From Capra hircus (Eukaryota > Chordata > Mammalia > Artiodactyla > Bovidae): DNA of 64,000 bases. Every line of letters starts with the position of its first letter. The stretch's first letter is position 1. Positions 41,705-54,070 of the stretch are shown here, one piece after another. The DNA lies in the NCBI RefSeq assembly GCF_001704415.2, contig NC_030821.1, positions 41,151,210 to 41,215,209 on the forward strand, given 5' to 3'. The position numbers were made by a program, and so were the translations under genes. The notes beneath the pieces are model-generated. The model was not told the origin of the DNA. It saw only the letters and a list, made by a program, of their open reading frames with translations, and searched no databases.

Positions 41705-44700
41705 ATCTTCCTATAAGAATTATCAAAAAATCAAATGGAGTTTACTCTGTGATCTGTAATTTGACAAAGTTCACATGTTATAGCATACTAAGTACTTCTC
41801 AGAAGAACAAGTGGTGAATGATGTCTGGTGATGATGATTTGATGTTTCTGAGCTTCTGATTTATTTGTTCTCAAGAAAACTAAACAATGAGTATTAATAC
41901 AATATACTTTACTAAGGTCATGATTAAGACACAGATAATTTCCCCAATCACACATGTAATAATTTTTATGAGGGCAGGAGTCCAACACTAATATTTGGAT
42001 GCCAAGAACCCAAGCATGGTCTTTACTACTCTGATACTGGACAGAGGCAGACTATATGACAATCTCTCTTAATAAGAATGAAATAAACTGTATTGGGTTG
42101 AATGTGAACCCTGAACATCGTGGAACTCCAGGTAGTTTCACTGCTTCAGAAGAGTGATATCATTACTTTTTTTCCTCTCATTTTCTTTTATTACCCTTTA
42201 GCTGCTTATCCTATTAAATATTCCTTTAAATCATTTTGTTTTAATTCATTGCATAATTCTAAGGGATTGGAAAAATATGATTGTGCTTTCTCAAAGCCCC
42301 TCCTTCTTTTGTTTCTTCTTTGGCACCATCAACAGCAATGAAATAGTGGAAAGAAAGACCCTTGGTGTAGTTGGACCCATGCCTAGAACCACTGTCTACT
42401 GGTTACAGTTTTCTAATTTTAATAAATAGTCATTTATTCTCCTGAAAATACGTTATATCCATAGCTCCTCTTCTCTGTCTTTAATTGAATATCTGTTTCA
42501 ACTAAATGTGCACTGCCTACAGATTATGTCCATAATAGCTTTGGATTCTGTCAGGGGTTAACTGATTTTAAATTGAGTTTAGTATAATTTGGATACAGTT
42601 GCTTTTCTTTTGCCAAACTGGCTAGCCATTTAAATCATCAAGCCACTTAGTTCTGAAAACAGTTTTAAAATTTTAAATCACTCTTCTTTCCTGTAAAGTT
42701 CTATGTACGTTTCTACATTATTCTTCGGAGAGAGCAATTCTATATCCTGTTTGAAAATAATTAGTCCATGGTGATGGCATCATGATATTAGTAACCTCCA
42801 TTATTTTTTATGTCTTATTTAGCAGATTACACAATTGTAATTTCATTCTCAGTGTGGCTATGGCTATACTTTCATATAATCAAAAAATATGGAAACATAT
42901 TTTCATTTGGTATAAAATGTTAGCAAAGAAGTTGTTGGAATTATCTCCAAATTTATATATGAGTTACTGGACTCATTATTTCAAACATCTTGGTCTGAAT
43001 CAATATCATAATGATTCATTCTTTTGATTAAGAAGTGACTCTGTCTGTAGATGTCAGATAATCACCAAGATGACCTATAATGAGAACATTTCACAACTCT
43101 AGGACTTAAATTTCTTATTCCCTCAACAGCATAATGACTTCCTTCTAGATCTTTTTATACTGTTTCTGTGCTCCTGGGGTTTCTTTTCATGATCAGTCAC
43201 TATCAAGGGTTGCTTCTATCATCTGCTTTTAGACAAAGAAATGTTGTGGCTCTATACAATACAAACTGTGTTTTGTCTACATATTTTAGAATTCTGGCAC
43301 ATTTCCTCGATTTTTTTTAAGCCTTGTCCCACACATCTGTATATAAATTGCATAAAACTGCAATAGTAAAAGATGACACAGGATACTCTTTGTTATTCTG
43401 TTAAGTGCTCTGAGGGGAATTAGAGAGGTTTCTTTTATATGAAATATTAAGATTAGAAATGCAAGATGTTCTTCTGATCCTGCCCCTTAGGAATAGGGTA
43501 TTTAAAAGTAAGTAAGGAAAAATGATAACATCTTGATGACATTCACTATGAATCTTGAAATTCATAGCAATACCAATATACAAAGAGCACTTTGTAGGTA
43601 AAATCATAAGTTTGTTGTTGAATCGCTTGATTCTTTCTCAAACAGTTTCTAGGGAATTGAACACTGCACCAATATTGTAAGTTTTCTTTAAAATTCATAA
43701 CATTCTAAAAACTCAGATACAGTCATTAATATTATAAAATATCTTTATGTGTTGGGGTTTTGTGTACTTTTCTTCCTCGTGTTAAAAATGTGAATTGTTT
43801 CCTTATTGGTTTTACAACTGATAGGTTGGATTTCTTTAGCTGTCAGCTTTGTGGCTTAGTTTGTTCCTGGTTAATGTCTGGTGAAAACAAAGTGAATGAC
43901 CGTATGTGAATTTTGTGTCTTTGTTAAAGTAACACGGACAGAAGTCAATTTCTCATATATATTAAGGATAGTCTGAGTTTTTTTTTTAACACTTGAAAAC
44001 AATTTTATTTTCAACGATAAACTTTAATGATTAATGTGGTCCTTATGGTTCTCTTGATTCTGTCCTAAGTTGTGAGAGTCTCAGACTCCTTAATTAAATG
44101 TTTTCATTCTTCTCAAAATATCTTCATTCCTGTTAGGTACACCAATGGTTGAAAATGCATTAGAAATTTAAAAGATGCAAATGACAGATCCATGCATATT
44201 TTCTAGAATCAACAAAGCAAAGGAGAGAATTTTCCCCTCATTTAATAAAACTTTGATTTTGGGGAGAAGGAAATAGACCTTAAAACAAAAGCATACCCAT
44301 AAAACAATACAAAAATATTTTTATTAAAGCATCTCGTTCTTCTTTAAATTTTTGACTAATATTAACCCTAAGAAGAAACTAGTGATAATTCAAATCTCAC
44401 ATTAAAATTGCATTCATCAACACTAACAATGCACAACTTGAGAGGCTTTGGTTTTCTAGACATAAAATTCAATCAAAATAATTCAATATAGTTCAGACAG
44501 TGGGAATCATGGCAGCTTGGATTAGCATTACATTTCTTTTCTAATTTGTTATCTTGGGAGTTTCAGTTTCCTCAACCCAAAAAAACCTGGACTTGACACA
44601 CGATCTTATATTCTTCCATTACACATCTCTCCAAAGTTCTACAAATCTAAGAGTAGAGCTCAAGTGAACACCCCAAAGGCAAAAACATTAATTTTTTAAG

Positions 44701-44920
44701 ATATGAAATCATAATTGATAGTATCTCCTAAGCTAAAAAGAGCAAAGTCAAGGTAACTTTATTTTAAAACTCTAAATCCTTAAATTATCCACCAAATGGA
44801 TAAAAACAACAGTCATTCAGAAGCTTCTTCTTTTCAACTTAATATGTAGTATAGAAAGTCATTTAATCTAAATGAAGGAGTGGAAACACTAAAAGTCATT
44901 CTAAGTTTAGTAACTTAAGT
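41705..44920. other. AT-rich DNA, nothing recognised
   Basis: About 3.2 kb without a repeat or gene I can name. Frames up to 81 codons occur on both strands without motifs. A T run lies at 43979-43988. This is the longest apparently repeat-free stretch in the window. Confidence 0.35.
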
Positions 44921-44925
44921 ATAGC

Positions 44926-45120
44926 TGAAAGTGAAGGTTGCTTAGTCATGTCTGACTCTTTGCGACCCCATGGACTATATAGTCCATGCAGTTCTCTAGG
45001 CCAGAATACTGGAGTGGGTAGGCTTTCCCTTTTCCAGGGGATCTTCGCAACCTAGGGATTGAACCCAGGTCTCCCACATTGCAGGAGTATTCTTTACCAG
45101 CTGAGCCACAAGGGAAGCCC
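44926..45120 (-). repeat. Bov-tA SINE, antisense
   Basis: 'gaaagtgaaggttgcttagt' through 'ccagctgagccacaagggaagccc'. Confidence 0.92.
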
Positions 45121-45269
45121 AAGGAGAACTGCAGACCTTCTTTATGTTCAACACTAGAATTATTTACAAAGCTAGCATTCAAAACTGTGTTACTCATTTT
45201 CACCTCATCATCACTCTGGCAATCAGCAAGGCAGTGCACCGTGGAAAACTCAAACTTCAGGTTTGCAGT

Positions 45270-45920
45270 TAATTTGATAACTATTAGTTTCCTAGAGCTG
45301 ATATTAACAAAGTACTGTGAACTGGCACCTTTGTTATTATTTAGTTACTAAATTCTGTCCGACTCTGTGACCCTATGGATATAGCCTGCCAGGGTCCTCT
45401 GTCCATGGGATTCTCCTGGCAGGAATACTGGAGTGGGTTGCCATTTCTTACTGCAGGGGATCTTCCTGATCCAGGGATCAAACCTGTGTTTCTTGAATCT
45501 CCTTCAATGGCAGATGAGTTCTTTACCACTGTGCTACCTGGGAAGCCCAACTGGTAGTTTACAACAACAAAAATTTATTCTGTCACAGTGCTGGAAGATA
45601 GAAGTCAGAAATCAGGTGTCAGCAGTGTTGATTCCTTCCAGAGTCTCCAATAAAGAGGCTGTTCAAGTCTCTCTCCTAGTTTTTGATTATTGCCAAAATC
45701 CCTCAATGTTCTTTTATATGTAGACTCATCACTCTACCTCCTGCCTCTACCTTAACATGGCATTCTGTTTGTGTGTATATGTTATGTTTCCTTTGCTTAT
45801 AAAGACACTCTCATGTTGAATCTGAGGCCACCTTAATTCAATATGATCTCATTTTAACTCAATTACATCAGCAAAGGCACAATTATCAGTATACATTCAC
45901 AAATATCAGAGATTAACACT
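45270..45920 (-). repeat. MaLR-type LTR, antisense, split by a SINE
   Basis: Second copy of the family at 10430-11390: 'tagtttcctagagctgatat' (45284), then after the SINE 'tttacaacaacaaaaattta', 'gtgctggaagatagaagtca' (45587) and a 3' part ending near 'atacattcacaaatatcag'. Confidence 0.55.
45333..45549 (-). repeat. Bov-tA SINE, antisense
   Basis: 'tatttagttactaaattctg' through 'ctgtgctacctgggaagccc', inserted in the antisense MaLR LTR. Confidence 0.9.
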
Positions 45921-46375
45921 TTAACATATACCTTGGAGACACAACTCAGTGCACAAGAGTAATTAATCTCACTCTGAGAATCTCAGTTTCATCATCAGTA
46001 AAATGGAATGAAAATACTTCTTATATTTCAGGAATAATTAATTATATATATATAATTAATACTTAAGCATTATCACAAAAACATTTGCAAAGGACAGAAT
46101 GTGCTGTATCTCTTTATTTCACTATTAGGGAAAGTGTCTTCAAGTTGCATGCATCTGTATAATTGGTGACAGAGTTGTGATGAAAATGCAAATAGCCTTA
46201 TTTCCAGGCTTATTTTAGCTATTCAGACATATCCTCATGGCTTATAATTGACTTTTTAGACCCGCTTACATTTCTCATGCTGCCCTCTCTCTCTATCTGA
46301 ATCCATGATTACATATTACAAATATAAGAGGACAAAGAGAGTATCCAAAGAGTTTGGTAGGAAAATAACGGAGTA
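45921..46375. other. Possible MIR trace; (AT)n patch
   Basis: 'agtttcatcatcagtaaaat' near 45987 hints at an old MIR. A short (ta)n patch lies at 46036-46062. Otherwise nothing is recognised. Confidence 0.35.
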
Positions 46376-46608
46376 GAGACATTATAATTCTTTTTTTTTT
46401 TCAATTTTTTTATTTTTTATTTTTTGGGGGATTTTTTATTTTTTTTTATTTTTTAAATTTTAACATCTTTAATTCTTACATGCGTTCCCAAACATGAACC
46501 CCCCTCCCACCTCCCTCCCCACAACATTTCTCTGGGTCATCCCCATGCACCAGCCCCAAGCAAGCTGCACCCTGCATCAGACATGGACTGAGACATTATA
46601 ATTCTTTT
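46376..46608 (-). mobile_element. L1 LINE 3' end, antisense, very short, with 19-base target duplication
   Basis: The 19-base 'gagacattataattctttt' is at 46376-46394 and again at 46590-46608. Between them are a T-rich tail and about 130 bases of the bovine-type L1 3' UTR in reverse, matching 18800-18910 ('ggggctggtgcacg' region). A severely 5'-truncated but fairly recent insertion. Confidence 0.92.
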
Positions 46609-46694
46609 GAAGTTTAGTGGATTGAGGAAATGTTTTGCGTTACTTGCAGTCAATCCAACAGTCTCACATATTTCATGCTCATCTGGGATGCATG

Positions 46695-46820
46695 CACGTG
46701 TGCTAAGCTGTTTTGGTCGTGTCTGACTCTTTGTGACCCTATGAAATAGAGGCCACCGGGCTCCTCTGTCCATGGATTCTCAAAGCAAGAATACTGGAGT
46801 GGGTTGCCACGGGCTCCTCC
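46695..46820 (-). repeat. Bov-tA SINE, antisense, partial
   Basis: 'gtgctaagctgttttggtcg' through 'ggagtgggttgccacgggct'; the rest is missing. Confidence 0.88.
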
Positions 46821-46849
46821 ATGGAGCCAATCATGTATGCATACTAAAG

Positions 46850-47510
46850 TCTCTAGGTTGGTGAATATGTGGTGGTGCTGGGAGATTTACACGTCTGGTG
46901 AGGGAATGGAAGCCTGGTTCCCTTTCTCTCATATTTTGCCCTATGCATCTTTTCAACCTGGCTTCTCCTGAGTTCTGTATATTATAATAAGTGGGCCATA
47001 AAAGTGGAAAAAGTGAAAGTCACACAGTTGTGTATGACTCTTTGCGACCCCATGGTCTGTTGCCTGGCCAGCTCCTCTTTCCATGGAATTCCAGGCAAGA
47101 CTAATGGAGTGGGTTGCCAGTCCCTTATCCAGGGGATCTTCCCAACCCAGGGATTAAACCCAGGTCTCCTGTATTGCAGGCGGACTCTTTACCAACTGAG
47201 CCACTAAGATAACAGCAAGTAAAGTACTTTCTTGAGTTTTGTGAGCTGTTCTAGCAAATTGTCAAACCTGAGGAGGGGGAAATCACAAGTTATAGCCTGT
47301 TGGTTGGTCAGAAGTATAGGTGAGAGGGTGGACCTTGAATTTGGCATCTGAAATGGCGGGGCATAGCAGTCTTGAGGGACTGAACGCTGAACATGCTGTG
47401 TCTGCACTAACTCCATTAGTTATCTCAGAATTGCATCTAGTTGTGTCTACTGAAAACTGGATGTATATTTGATGAGGAAAACCCAACATCTGGCACCAGA
47501 AGTGCTTTGA
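46850..47510 (+). repeat. Possible ancient LTR-like repeat, split by a SINE
   Basis: 'ttttgccctatgcatctttt' (46935), then beyond the SINE 'cttgagttttgtgagctgtt', 'aacctgaggagggggaaatc' (47267) and 'acatctggcaccagaagtgc' (47488) resemble a common mammalian LTR-type repeat. Family not assigned. Confidence 0.4.
47011..47209 (-). repeat. Bov-tA SINE, antisense
   Basis: 'aaagtgaaagtcacacagtt' through 'ctttaccaactgagccacta'. Confidence 0.92.
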
Positions 47511-47514
47511 ATAG

Positions 47515-48334
47515 AGGAAACAGAGTTCTCCTTTAGTAGATTTAGAGAAGAAAGTTTTTCTGTATTATCATAGACAAATGCTTCTTTTGAGGTGACTTGG
47601 ATGACATTGACTATTTCTAATGCATGGTCCTTGTTGAGAATTCATTTCCATAAAATTTCACAGAGTTGAAGGAGAGTTGAAATGTATTAAATTTATGCTT
47701 CCATGTACAAGTTTGATTTTTTACATGAAAAATTTGCATAAGAGGAGCTGTCGTTGGGGCATCCTTAGTAGTTTATCTTATTACATGAATAGTAACATAA
47801 TGCTTTCCATTTCGTCACAGTGAACTCTGAGATTTCTAACCTTCCTAGTACAAGATTGCTGTTGTTCTGATAAGCACTGCAGACCTCACTTCAGTTGCTC
47901 AGTGTAGGGTGGTAAAAAGAAGATGGCATAGGAAAGGCAAAGATCTCCCTAAGAATCAATAGAGACCAGAGAAAAACAAATAAGCTTCTTTGAAATCTCT
48001 AGGAGAGGATGAAGTCCTATTCCACTCACTGAAAGGCTTTTGGTTGGTGACTATCATGATCAAACGGGCTACCAGGCCTGCAAGGAGTTCTCCTTGTCTC
48101 CACTGTGCACACACGAGAAATGCCTTCCCCTCAGGGACCAACTCTTGATTCAGGACCAACTCCTTCTGCCCTCTGCACCTTGGCTTATTTCTAGCTGCAT
48201 CCTGTGACCCTGCTCATTAAAGACTCATCTGCTTTTTGGTAGGCTATCATTATTGATGGAAAAATTGTTCTTTTGTCAAAACTGGATTACCATAGATAAT
48301 TTATATAGAAATAGATAGACAGCTAGGTAGATCG
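47515..48334. other. Unrecognised DNA
   Basis: No repeat or gene is recognised. A minus-strand frame of 67 codons (47956-48159) has no known motif. Confidence 0.35.
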
Positions 48335-48460
48335 ATCCCTAAAGGAGGGCATGGCAACCCACTCCAGCATTTGTGCTTAGAGAATCCCCATGAACAGAGG
48401 AGCCTGGTGGACTACAGACCATAAAGTCACAAAGAGTCAGGCATGACTGAGCAACTAAGA
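48335..48460 (+). repeat. Bov-tA SINE, 5'-truncated
   Basis: It starts at 'gatccctaaaggagggcatg' and ends at 'gcatgactgagcaactaaga', followed by a (ca)n tract. Confidence 0.88.
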
Positions 48461-48487
48461 ACAGCACACACACACACACACATACAC
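48461..48487. repeat. (CA)n microsatellite
   Basis: A run of alternating c and a in about 48463-48485, between two SINE pieces; potentially variable in length. Confidence 0.8.
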
Positions 48488-48596
48488 ATGTAGCTCAGCT
48501 GGTAAAGAATCTGCTTTCAATGCAGGAGACCCAGTTTGATTCCTGCATTGGGAAGGCATCCTAGAGGAGGGCATGGCAACCTATTTCAGTATTCTT
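48488..48596 (+). repeat. Bov-tA SINE, 3'-truncated
   Basis: 'tgtagctcagctggtaaaga' through 'atttcagtattcttggg', the first half only. Confidence 0.88.
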
Positions 48597-48805
48597 GGGA
48601 TTCCCTGGCAACTTAGACAGTAAAGAATCTACCCACAGTGGGGGAAACCTGGATTCAGTCCCTGGGTTAGAAAGATCCCCTGAAGGAGAGCATGGTAACC
48701 CACTCCAGTATTCTTACCTGGAGAATCCCTATGGACAGAGGAGCCTGGTGGACTACAGTCTATAGAGTCACAAAGAGTTGAACATTACTGAGTGACTAAG
48801 TCCAA
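48597..48805 (+). repeat. Bov-tA SINE
   Basis: A full element starting 'ggattccctggcaacttaga', directly joined to the previous partial one. Confidence 0.9.
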
Positions 48806-48829
48806 CTGAGTGACTAAATACAGCATATA

Positions 48830-49040
48830 TAGGATTTTCCTGATGGCTCAACAGATAAAGAATCTGTCTGCAATGCAGGAGACAACACAGATGTAGGTTT
48901 GACCCTTGGGTCAGGAAGATCCTCTGGAGGAGGAAATATCAACCCATTCCAGTTTTCTTGCCTGAAAAGTCTCATAGACAGAGAAGCCTGGCTGCCTACA
49001 GCCCAAAGGGTCGCAAAGAGTCAGACACAATTGAGCCAGC
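48830..49040 (+). repeat. Bov-tA SINE
   Basis: 'aggattttcctgatggctca' to 'gacacaattgagccagcaa', followed by a (ta)n tract at about 49041-49060. Confidence 0.9.
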
Positions 49041-49067
49041 AATATATATATATATATTTGTAAAAGT

Positions 49068-49146
49068 TACTTGTTTAGTTGTGTCTATTTATGACCGTTT
49101 GGACTGTAGCCTGCTAAGCTCCTCTATCCATGAGATTTTCCATATA
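49068..49146 (-). repeat. Bov-tA SINE, antisense, partial
   Basis: 'ttacttgtttagttgtgtct' through 'tccatgagattttccatata', about a third of the element, facing the preceding copies. Confidence 0.75.
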
Positions 49147-49149
49147 TAT

Positions 49150-49425
49150 GCCAAATAGCAAATTCCTAGAATGCAAAGGAGGAAAATAGAGAAAGAACAC
49201 AATAACAGGGAGAAAACAGAGGAATAAAAAGGAATAACACTTGTATATATCTTTTCATGCAAAAGACACAGTGAGTTTTTATATTTAAAAAAAGATGAAT
49301 GTCTCATCTTCCTACCTGGAACTATCAAAATATTTAGATGTTTTTCTTTGTTATGATATGCCAAAATAAAGAAAATGCTAACTTAACCAAGAACAAGGGA
49401 TATATGACCCACCCAGTATTCTTTG
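49150..49425. other. Unrecognised DNA
   Basis: No gene or repeat is recognised. Confidence 0.3.
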
Positions 49426-49427
49426 GC

Positions 49428-50536
49428 TTCCCTGATGGCTCAGCTGGTAAAGAATCTCCCTGCAATGTGGGAGACCTGTGTTCCATGCTTGGGTTGGGAA
49501 AAATCCCCTGGAGAAGGGAATGGCACAGTTAGAACTGGACATGGAACAACAGATTGTTTCTAAATAGGAAAAGGAGTACATCAAGGCCGTATATTGTCAC
49601 CCTGCTTATTTAACTTACATGCAGAGTACATCATGAGAAACACTGGGCTGGAAGAAGCACAAGCTGGAATCAAGATTGCCAGGAGAAATCTCAATAACCT
49701 CAGATATGCAGATAACACCACCCTTATGGCAGAAGGTGAAGAAGAACTAAAAAGCTTCTTGATCAAAGTGTCCTCTTGATAAAAAGAGGACAGCGAAAAA
49801 GTTGGCTTAAAGTTCAACATTCAGAAAACTAAGATCATGGCATCCAGTCCCATCACTTCATGGCAGATAAATGGGGAAACATTGGACACAGTGGCAGACA
49901 ATTTTTTTGGGCTCCAAAATCACTGCAGATGGTGACTGCAGCCATGAAATTAAAAGATGCTTACTCCTTGGAAGAAAACTTATGACCAACCTAGACAGCA
50001 TATTAAAAGGCAGAGATATTACTTTGCCAACAAAGGTCCATCTAGTCAAGGCTATGGTTTCTCCAGTACTCATGTAAGGATGTGAGAGTTGGACTATAAA
50101 GAAAACTGAGCGCTAAACAATTGATGCTTTTGAACTGAGGTGTTAGAGAAGACTTTTGAGAGTCCCTCGGACTGCAAGGAGATCCAACTAGTCCATCCTA
50201 AAGGAAATCCGTCCTAAATATTCATTGGCGGGACTGATGTTGAAGCTGAAACTCCAGTACTTTGGCCACCTGATGCAAAGAACTGATTCATTTGAAAAGA
50301 CTCTGATGCTGGGAAAGATTGAGGGTGGGAGGAGAAGGGGATGACAGAAGATGAGATGGTTGGATGGCATCACTGACTCATTGGACACAGGTGTTACAGT
50401 CCATGGGGTCGCAAACAGACAGCACTAAGCAACTGAACTGAACTGAACTGAACCCACTCCAGTATTCTTGACTGGAGAATTCCATGGAGTGGCAAAGAGT
50501 CAGACATGACTGAGTGACTTTCACTTTTACTTTCAA
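49428..50536 (+). repeat. Bov-tA SINE split by a BovB
   Basis: The first half is at 49428-49528 ('ggcttccctgatggctcagc' to 'gggaatggca') and the second half at 50454-50536 ('cccactccagtattcttgac' to 'gagtgactttcac'). Together they make one ordinary Bov-tA with the BovB between. Confidence 0.9.
49529..50453 (+). mobile_element. BovB LINE, 5'-truncated
   Basis: It starts in RT at 'cagttagaactggacatgga' and ends in the ctgaa tail at 50435-50453. Encoded pieces include 'SPCLFNLHAEYIMRN' and a catalytic box altered to 'YADNTTLMAE' (about 49704-49733; the second aspartate is asparagine). Frameshifts occur near 49770 and after 49900. Inactive. Confidence 0.9.
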
Positions 50537-50539
50537 CCG

Positions 50540-53270
50540 AAAATGAACTAGTCTGGAAATTGTGAAATTTCTCCTCATCTTTCCTACATTTCTATGATAA
50601 GTATCTGATCTTTGAATTTTCCCACATAGGTATGTTTTCCAAAATTTTGACAACTTTTAAATTCCAATTTGATAATTTGAATACTTTTCAAATTTTTATT
50701 TTCTTTCTGTAATTCTTGGGAAGAAAACACTAATCCACTGCTCTGTGTCCATATAAAAGAAAGAGTAAGAAAGAAGCAAGAGGGAGAGAAAAAGAAAAGA
50801 GAGAGAAAGTAATAGAAGACAATTTTAATTTAATAATGCAAATTAACATTTTGGTGCTTCGTATCTCATGGACACTTTTTTTTTTTAAAGATAAAACAAC
50901 ATTTTGATCTCTCTCAGTCTTTTTTTCATTTGTTTCACTGGTTGTATATGTGATATATGGCACTCTCTCCCTCTCTTTGTCTCTATTTTGATATTTCTCT
51001 TTTACATTCTCTTTCTCTCCTGCTCCAGCTTACATTGTAAATTCTTAGAGGAAAGGGACCAGGTATTCAAATGTACACAGATATATACAAATCTCTTTAT
51101 AAAGTCCCAAGTAATATAGTATGTGACATTAGTGCATAAAACTGAAATTGAGAAATGTATATTTTTGTTTTGTTTCTAAGATAGTGATATTAGCTTACAT
51201 TACTTATATAAACTTTGTTTTACTTGTCCTATTCTGCTTTGTTGCTTTGATTTCATGTGCCTTGGTCAAATCTTGTTCAAGGAAATGGAACAGCTAAATA
51301 CTAAGGTATTCAGACAGAGTGGCTTTATTCTCTTTTACTTTATGTTTCTAATAGGGATACAAACTCAACAAGAAGAATCTCCAGAAAGGAGGAATTACCA
51401 TCATGTATTGCATACTCCTCTTTTATGCACCAGGACTGGAAAGATATACTAGCATGTGAGAGACACCCTCATGGGAGCGTTTATTCTTAAGGGATTACCA
51501 AGGTCCCACAGAACTTCTTTTAATACCTTGCACTGAGCACAGCTATCTTGGGGATAAAAGAGACAACTCTTGTTTTCCTTCCATCTAAACATTTGGTCTT
51601 TAATAAGAACTTTATTGTTTTCTATGGGAAACTATAAAATCTGAAAAATTTCTCAAAATTTCACACATGGGTAACTCCACTGCCTCTCACTGCCTCTCAT
51701 CAAGTGTTCTGCGGTCTCTTAGGGCATATTTCAATTTCACTAGGCTTAACACACTTTTAGGATGTGGCCCAACAATGAGCAAAGGAAAAATATATTTCCG
51801 CCATGCTAGACTAATTGTTGCTGGTCGTCTATTTATTTTTTATTTAGTCTCAATATAATTCTCTAGTTGCTCATTCAAAAACAGTGTTATGGGAAACCTG
51901 CTATGCAGTATGGTAAGGGGTCAGGTATGAATAACTAGTTATATAGTCATCTTGGGTGGTCAAGAATATTGTGGTTTGGGAAATTTCCTTCAAAAACACC
52001 TTGTATTAAAAACACCTGTATTGAATACATGCTACTTTTCATTAGTATTGCTAGCTCAGAAATAGTTTGTAAATCAATATAAAAATTTGAAATTAAATGA
52101 TGTACTAGTGTCTCAATAGAAGTGCAGGCTTAGTTAAAATGCTTTTAGATAAGCATTTTATTTTTCACACAAAGGATGAAAAAAAGTAAGCTTACTGGAT
52201 GCGTGCATTACTTGTATATAATGCCTATTAAGATCAATTAGAATATCCTTAACCTAGTTTTTATATAGCAAAACTTATAGCTTCAGATCTCCCTAATGTT
52301 GAAAAAACTAATATTGGAATGATGCCTAACACAACAAAAGTTGTAGGAAAAATAATTTTATAAATCAACTGAAAAGCATGTTTTGTTTAAAAAATTACTC
52401 TTCACTATGAATTTCTAACTTTTAAGTTTGTTTTGTCCTGCAGGAAAAGATTAGGTAAGAAATCATAAAAGGAAGATGAAGCACAAGGATTAGTATCTTG
52501 GCTGCCTTCGTTCCCTTTGCTAGCACTAACAATATCTAATCAAGACAGATCTGCTACAAGATGAGGACTGGCAAGCCTGTAGGATGCTTACAAACATTTA
52601 AGAAAATTGACAAGTATTATGCTTCACAGTTTCTGTGGAGAAAGCAATAAATTCTGAATTCAACCTAGTGGTAAGAACATTGGGTGAAAAATCTACAGTC
52701 TTGTCACAGATCTGTTATTTGCTGATTTGCTTGTCATTAGTGGAGGGTAAAGTGGTGGTGATAAAAACAAAATATGGAAAAAGTGGCTCAATGTTTATAT
52801 CTACACAGGAAGAACAGATCCTAACAACACAAAAATTTCCCATTTAGTTGAGTCAGGTTCTTTTTTTTTCTCTCTTGGAGCTATTCAACATAAATTGAAG
52901 TTTTCAATAATACATCTATAAACTATGAAGCCCAATTTCTGTATGTTTATGCTTAAAACTTGATTCATCTTTGACTCATTTGATCCATGAGTTTAGTAGA
53001 TCTAACTAATTTTATTGAATTTTATTGAAAGAAAATCATATAAACAAGGACCTCACAGTCATTTAATATAATGATTTAATAATTAAAGTCATTTTAAATT
53101 CCTTTAGAAAATAATATCTAAATAGCTCATATAAAGAACAAATGAACAGAAAATCTATATGCAATAGAGTTTCTAAAAACTGCTCAAGAAAATAATTTTA
53201 AGAAACAGCAAGATATGGTAAGTTCAAAATAATAAGAAGAAAATGCAAAGGAAGCTTTACTTTTTTTATA
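50540..53270. other. AT-rich DNA, possible L2 trace
   Basis: About 2.7 kb with no gene recognised. 'cagcttacattgtaaattct' then 'agaggaaagggaccaggta' near 51027-51066 resembles the L2 3' end in sense, weakly. A CT-rich patch lies near 50960-51020. Confidence 0.35.
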
Positions 53271-53449
53271 CACCAAGTATTCATTCATTTACTGAATTAT
53301 TCACTCAGCAACACTTACTGGATGCATATTATAAACACTGCTTACAATATTAGGGATTTGGCAGTGGAAAAATATAGGCCAAAATCCCTGCCCTAAAGGA
53401 CTTTAAAGTCTGAAAAGGAGAGAAATTCAATAAAATAAATATCCTTATT

Positions 53450-53473
53450 CTCTATCTATCAATCTATCTATCT
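53450..53473. repeat. (CTAT)n-like simple repeat
   Basis: A short 'tctatctatcaatctatctatctg' tract within the L2. Confidence 0.6.
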
Positions 53474-54047
53474 GTAACCTATCCATAAAGTTAGATTATG
53501 CTTGGTGCCATGAAGAAAAAGTAAAGTAGACATGGAAGATAGGGATGTGGAGATCTATTTGCACTTGAAAATAGAACTGTCTTGGAATTTTTCACTGAGA
53601 AGGTCACATTTAATTAAGGACTTAAAGAATGCAGGAGTGAGTTAGCTTACAAGCTGTTGGTATGTCTAACTTGTGACAGGCACACACAGCAAAGAGAGCA
53701 GCATGGTCAGAGCAAATTCAAAGAGGGTTTTAAAAAACAAGTCAGAGAAGTAAGGAAAGCAGTCCTGTATCTCTTATGAGCCATTGTAATGATTAACAAA
53801 TCTTGAATAGAGAAGTGATACATTATAGGGTCAGATGATTCTAGCTGTCCTGTTAGATAACAGGGGGAAATGAAAGAAAGCAGAAGGAACAGTTACAAAG
53901 TTATTAAAAATAATCTAGACATTCAGCCAAGACTGAAGACTCAGCCTTGGGCATTAGCAATGGAGTAGGTAAGGAGAGATTAGATTCTGAATATATTTTG
54001 GAGTTTAGATATTATAGTGTCTGCTGATGCACAATAGTACATGAGGA

Positions 54048-54070
54048 AAAAAGAAAAAAAAAAAAAAGAA
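54048..54070. repeat. A-rich tract
   Basis: About 20 bases, nearly all A, inside the L2; may be unstable in length. Confidence 0.6.

Noticed and set aside
45079..45351. 90-codon + strand frame starting in a SINE
   Set aside because: Its first third is antisense Bov-tA; the rest has no motif. Not a gene.
48461..49060. Alternating (CA)n and (TA)n tracts considered as Z-DNA or an origin-like element
   Set aside because: They are short and sit at SINE ends, where such tracts commonly arise.
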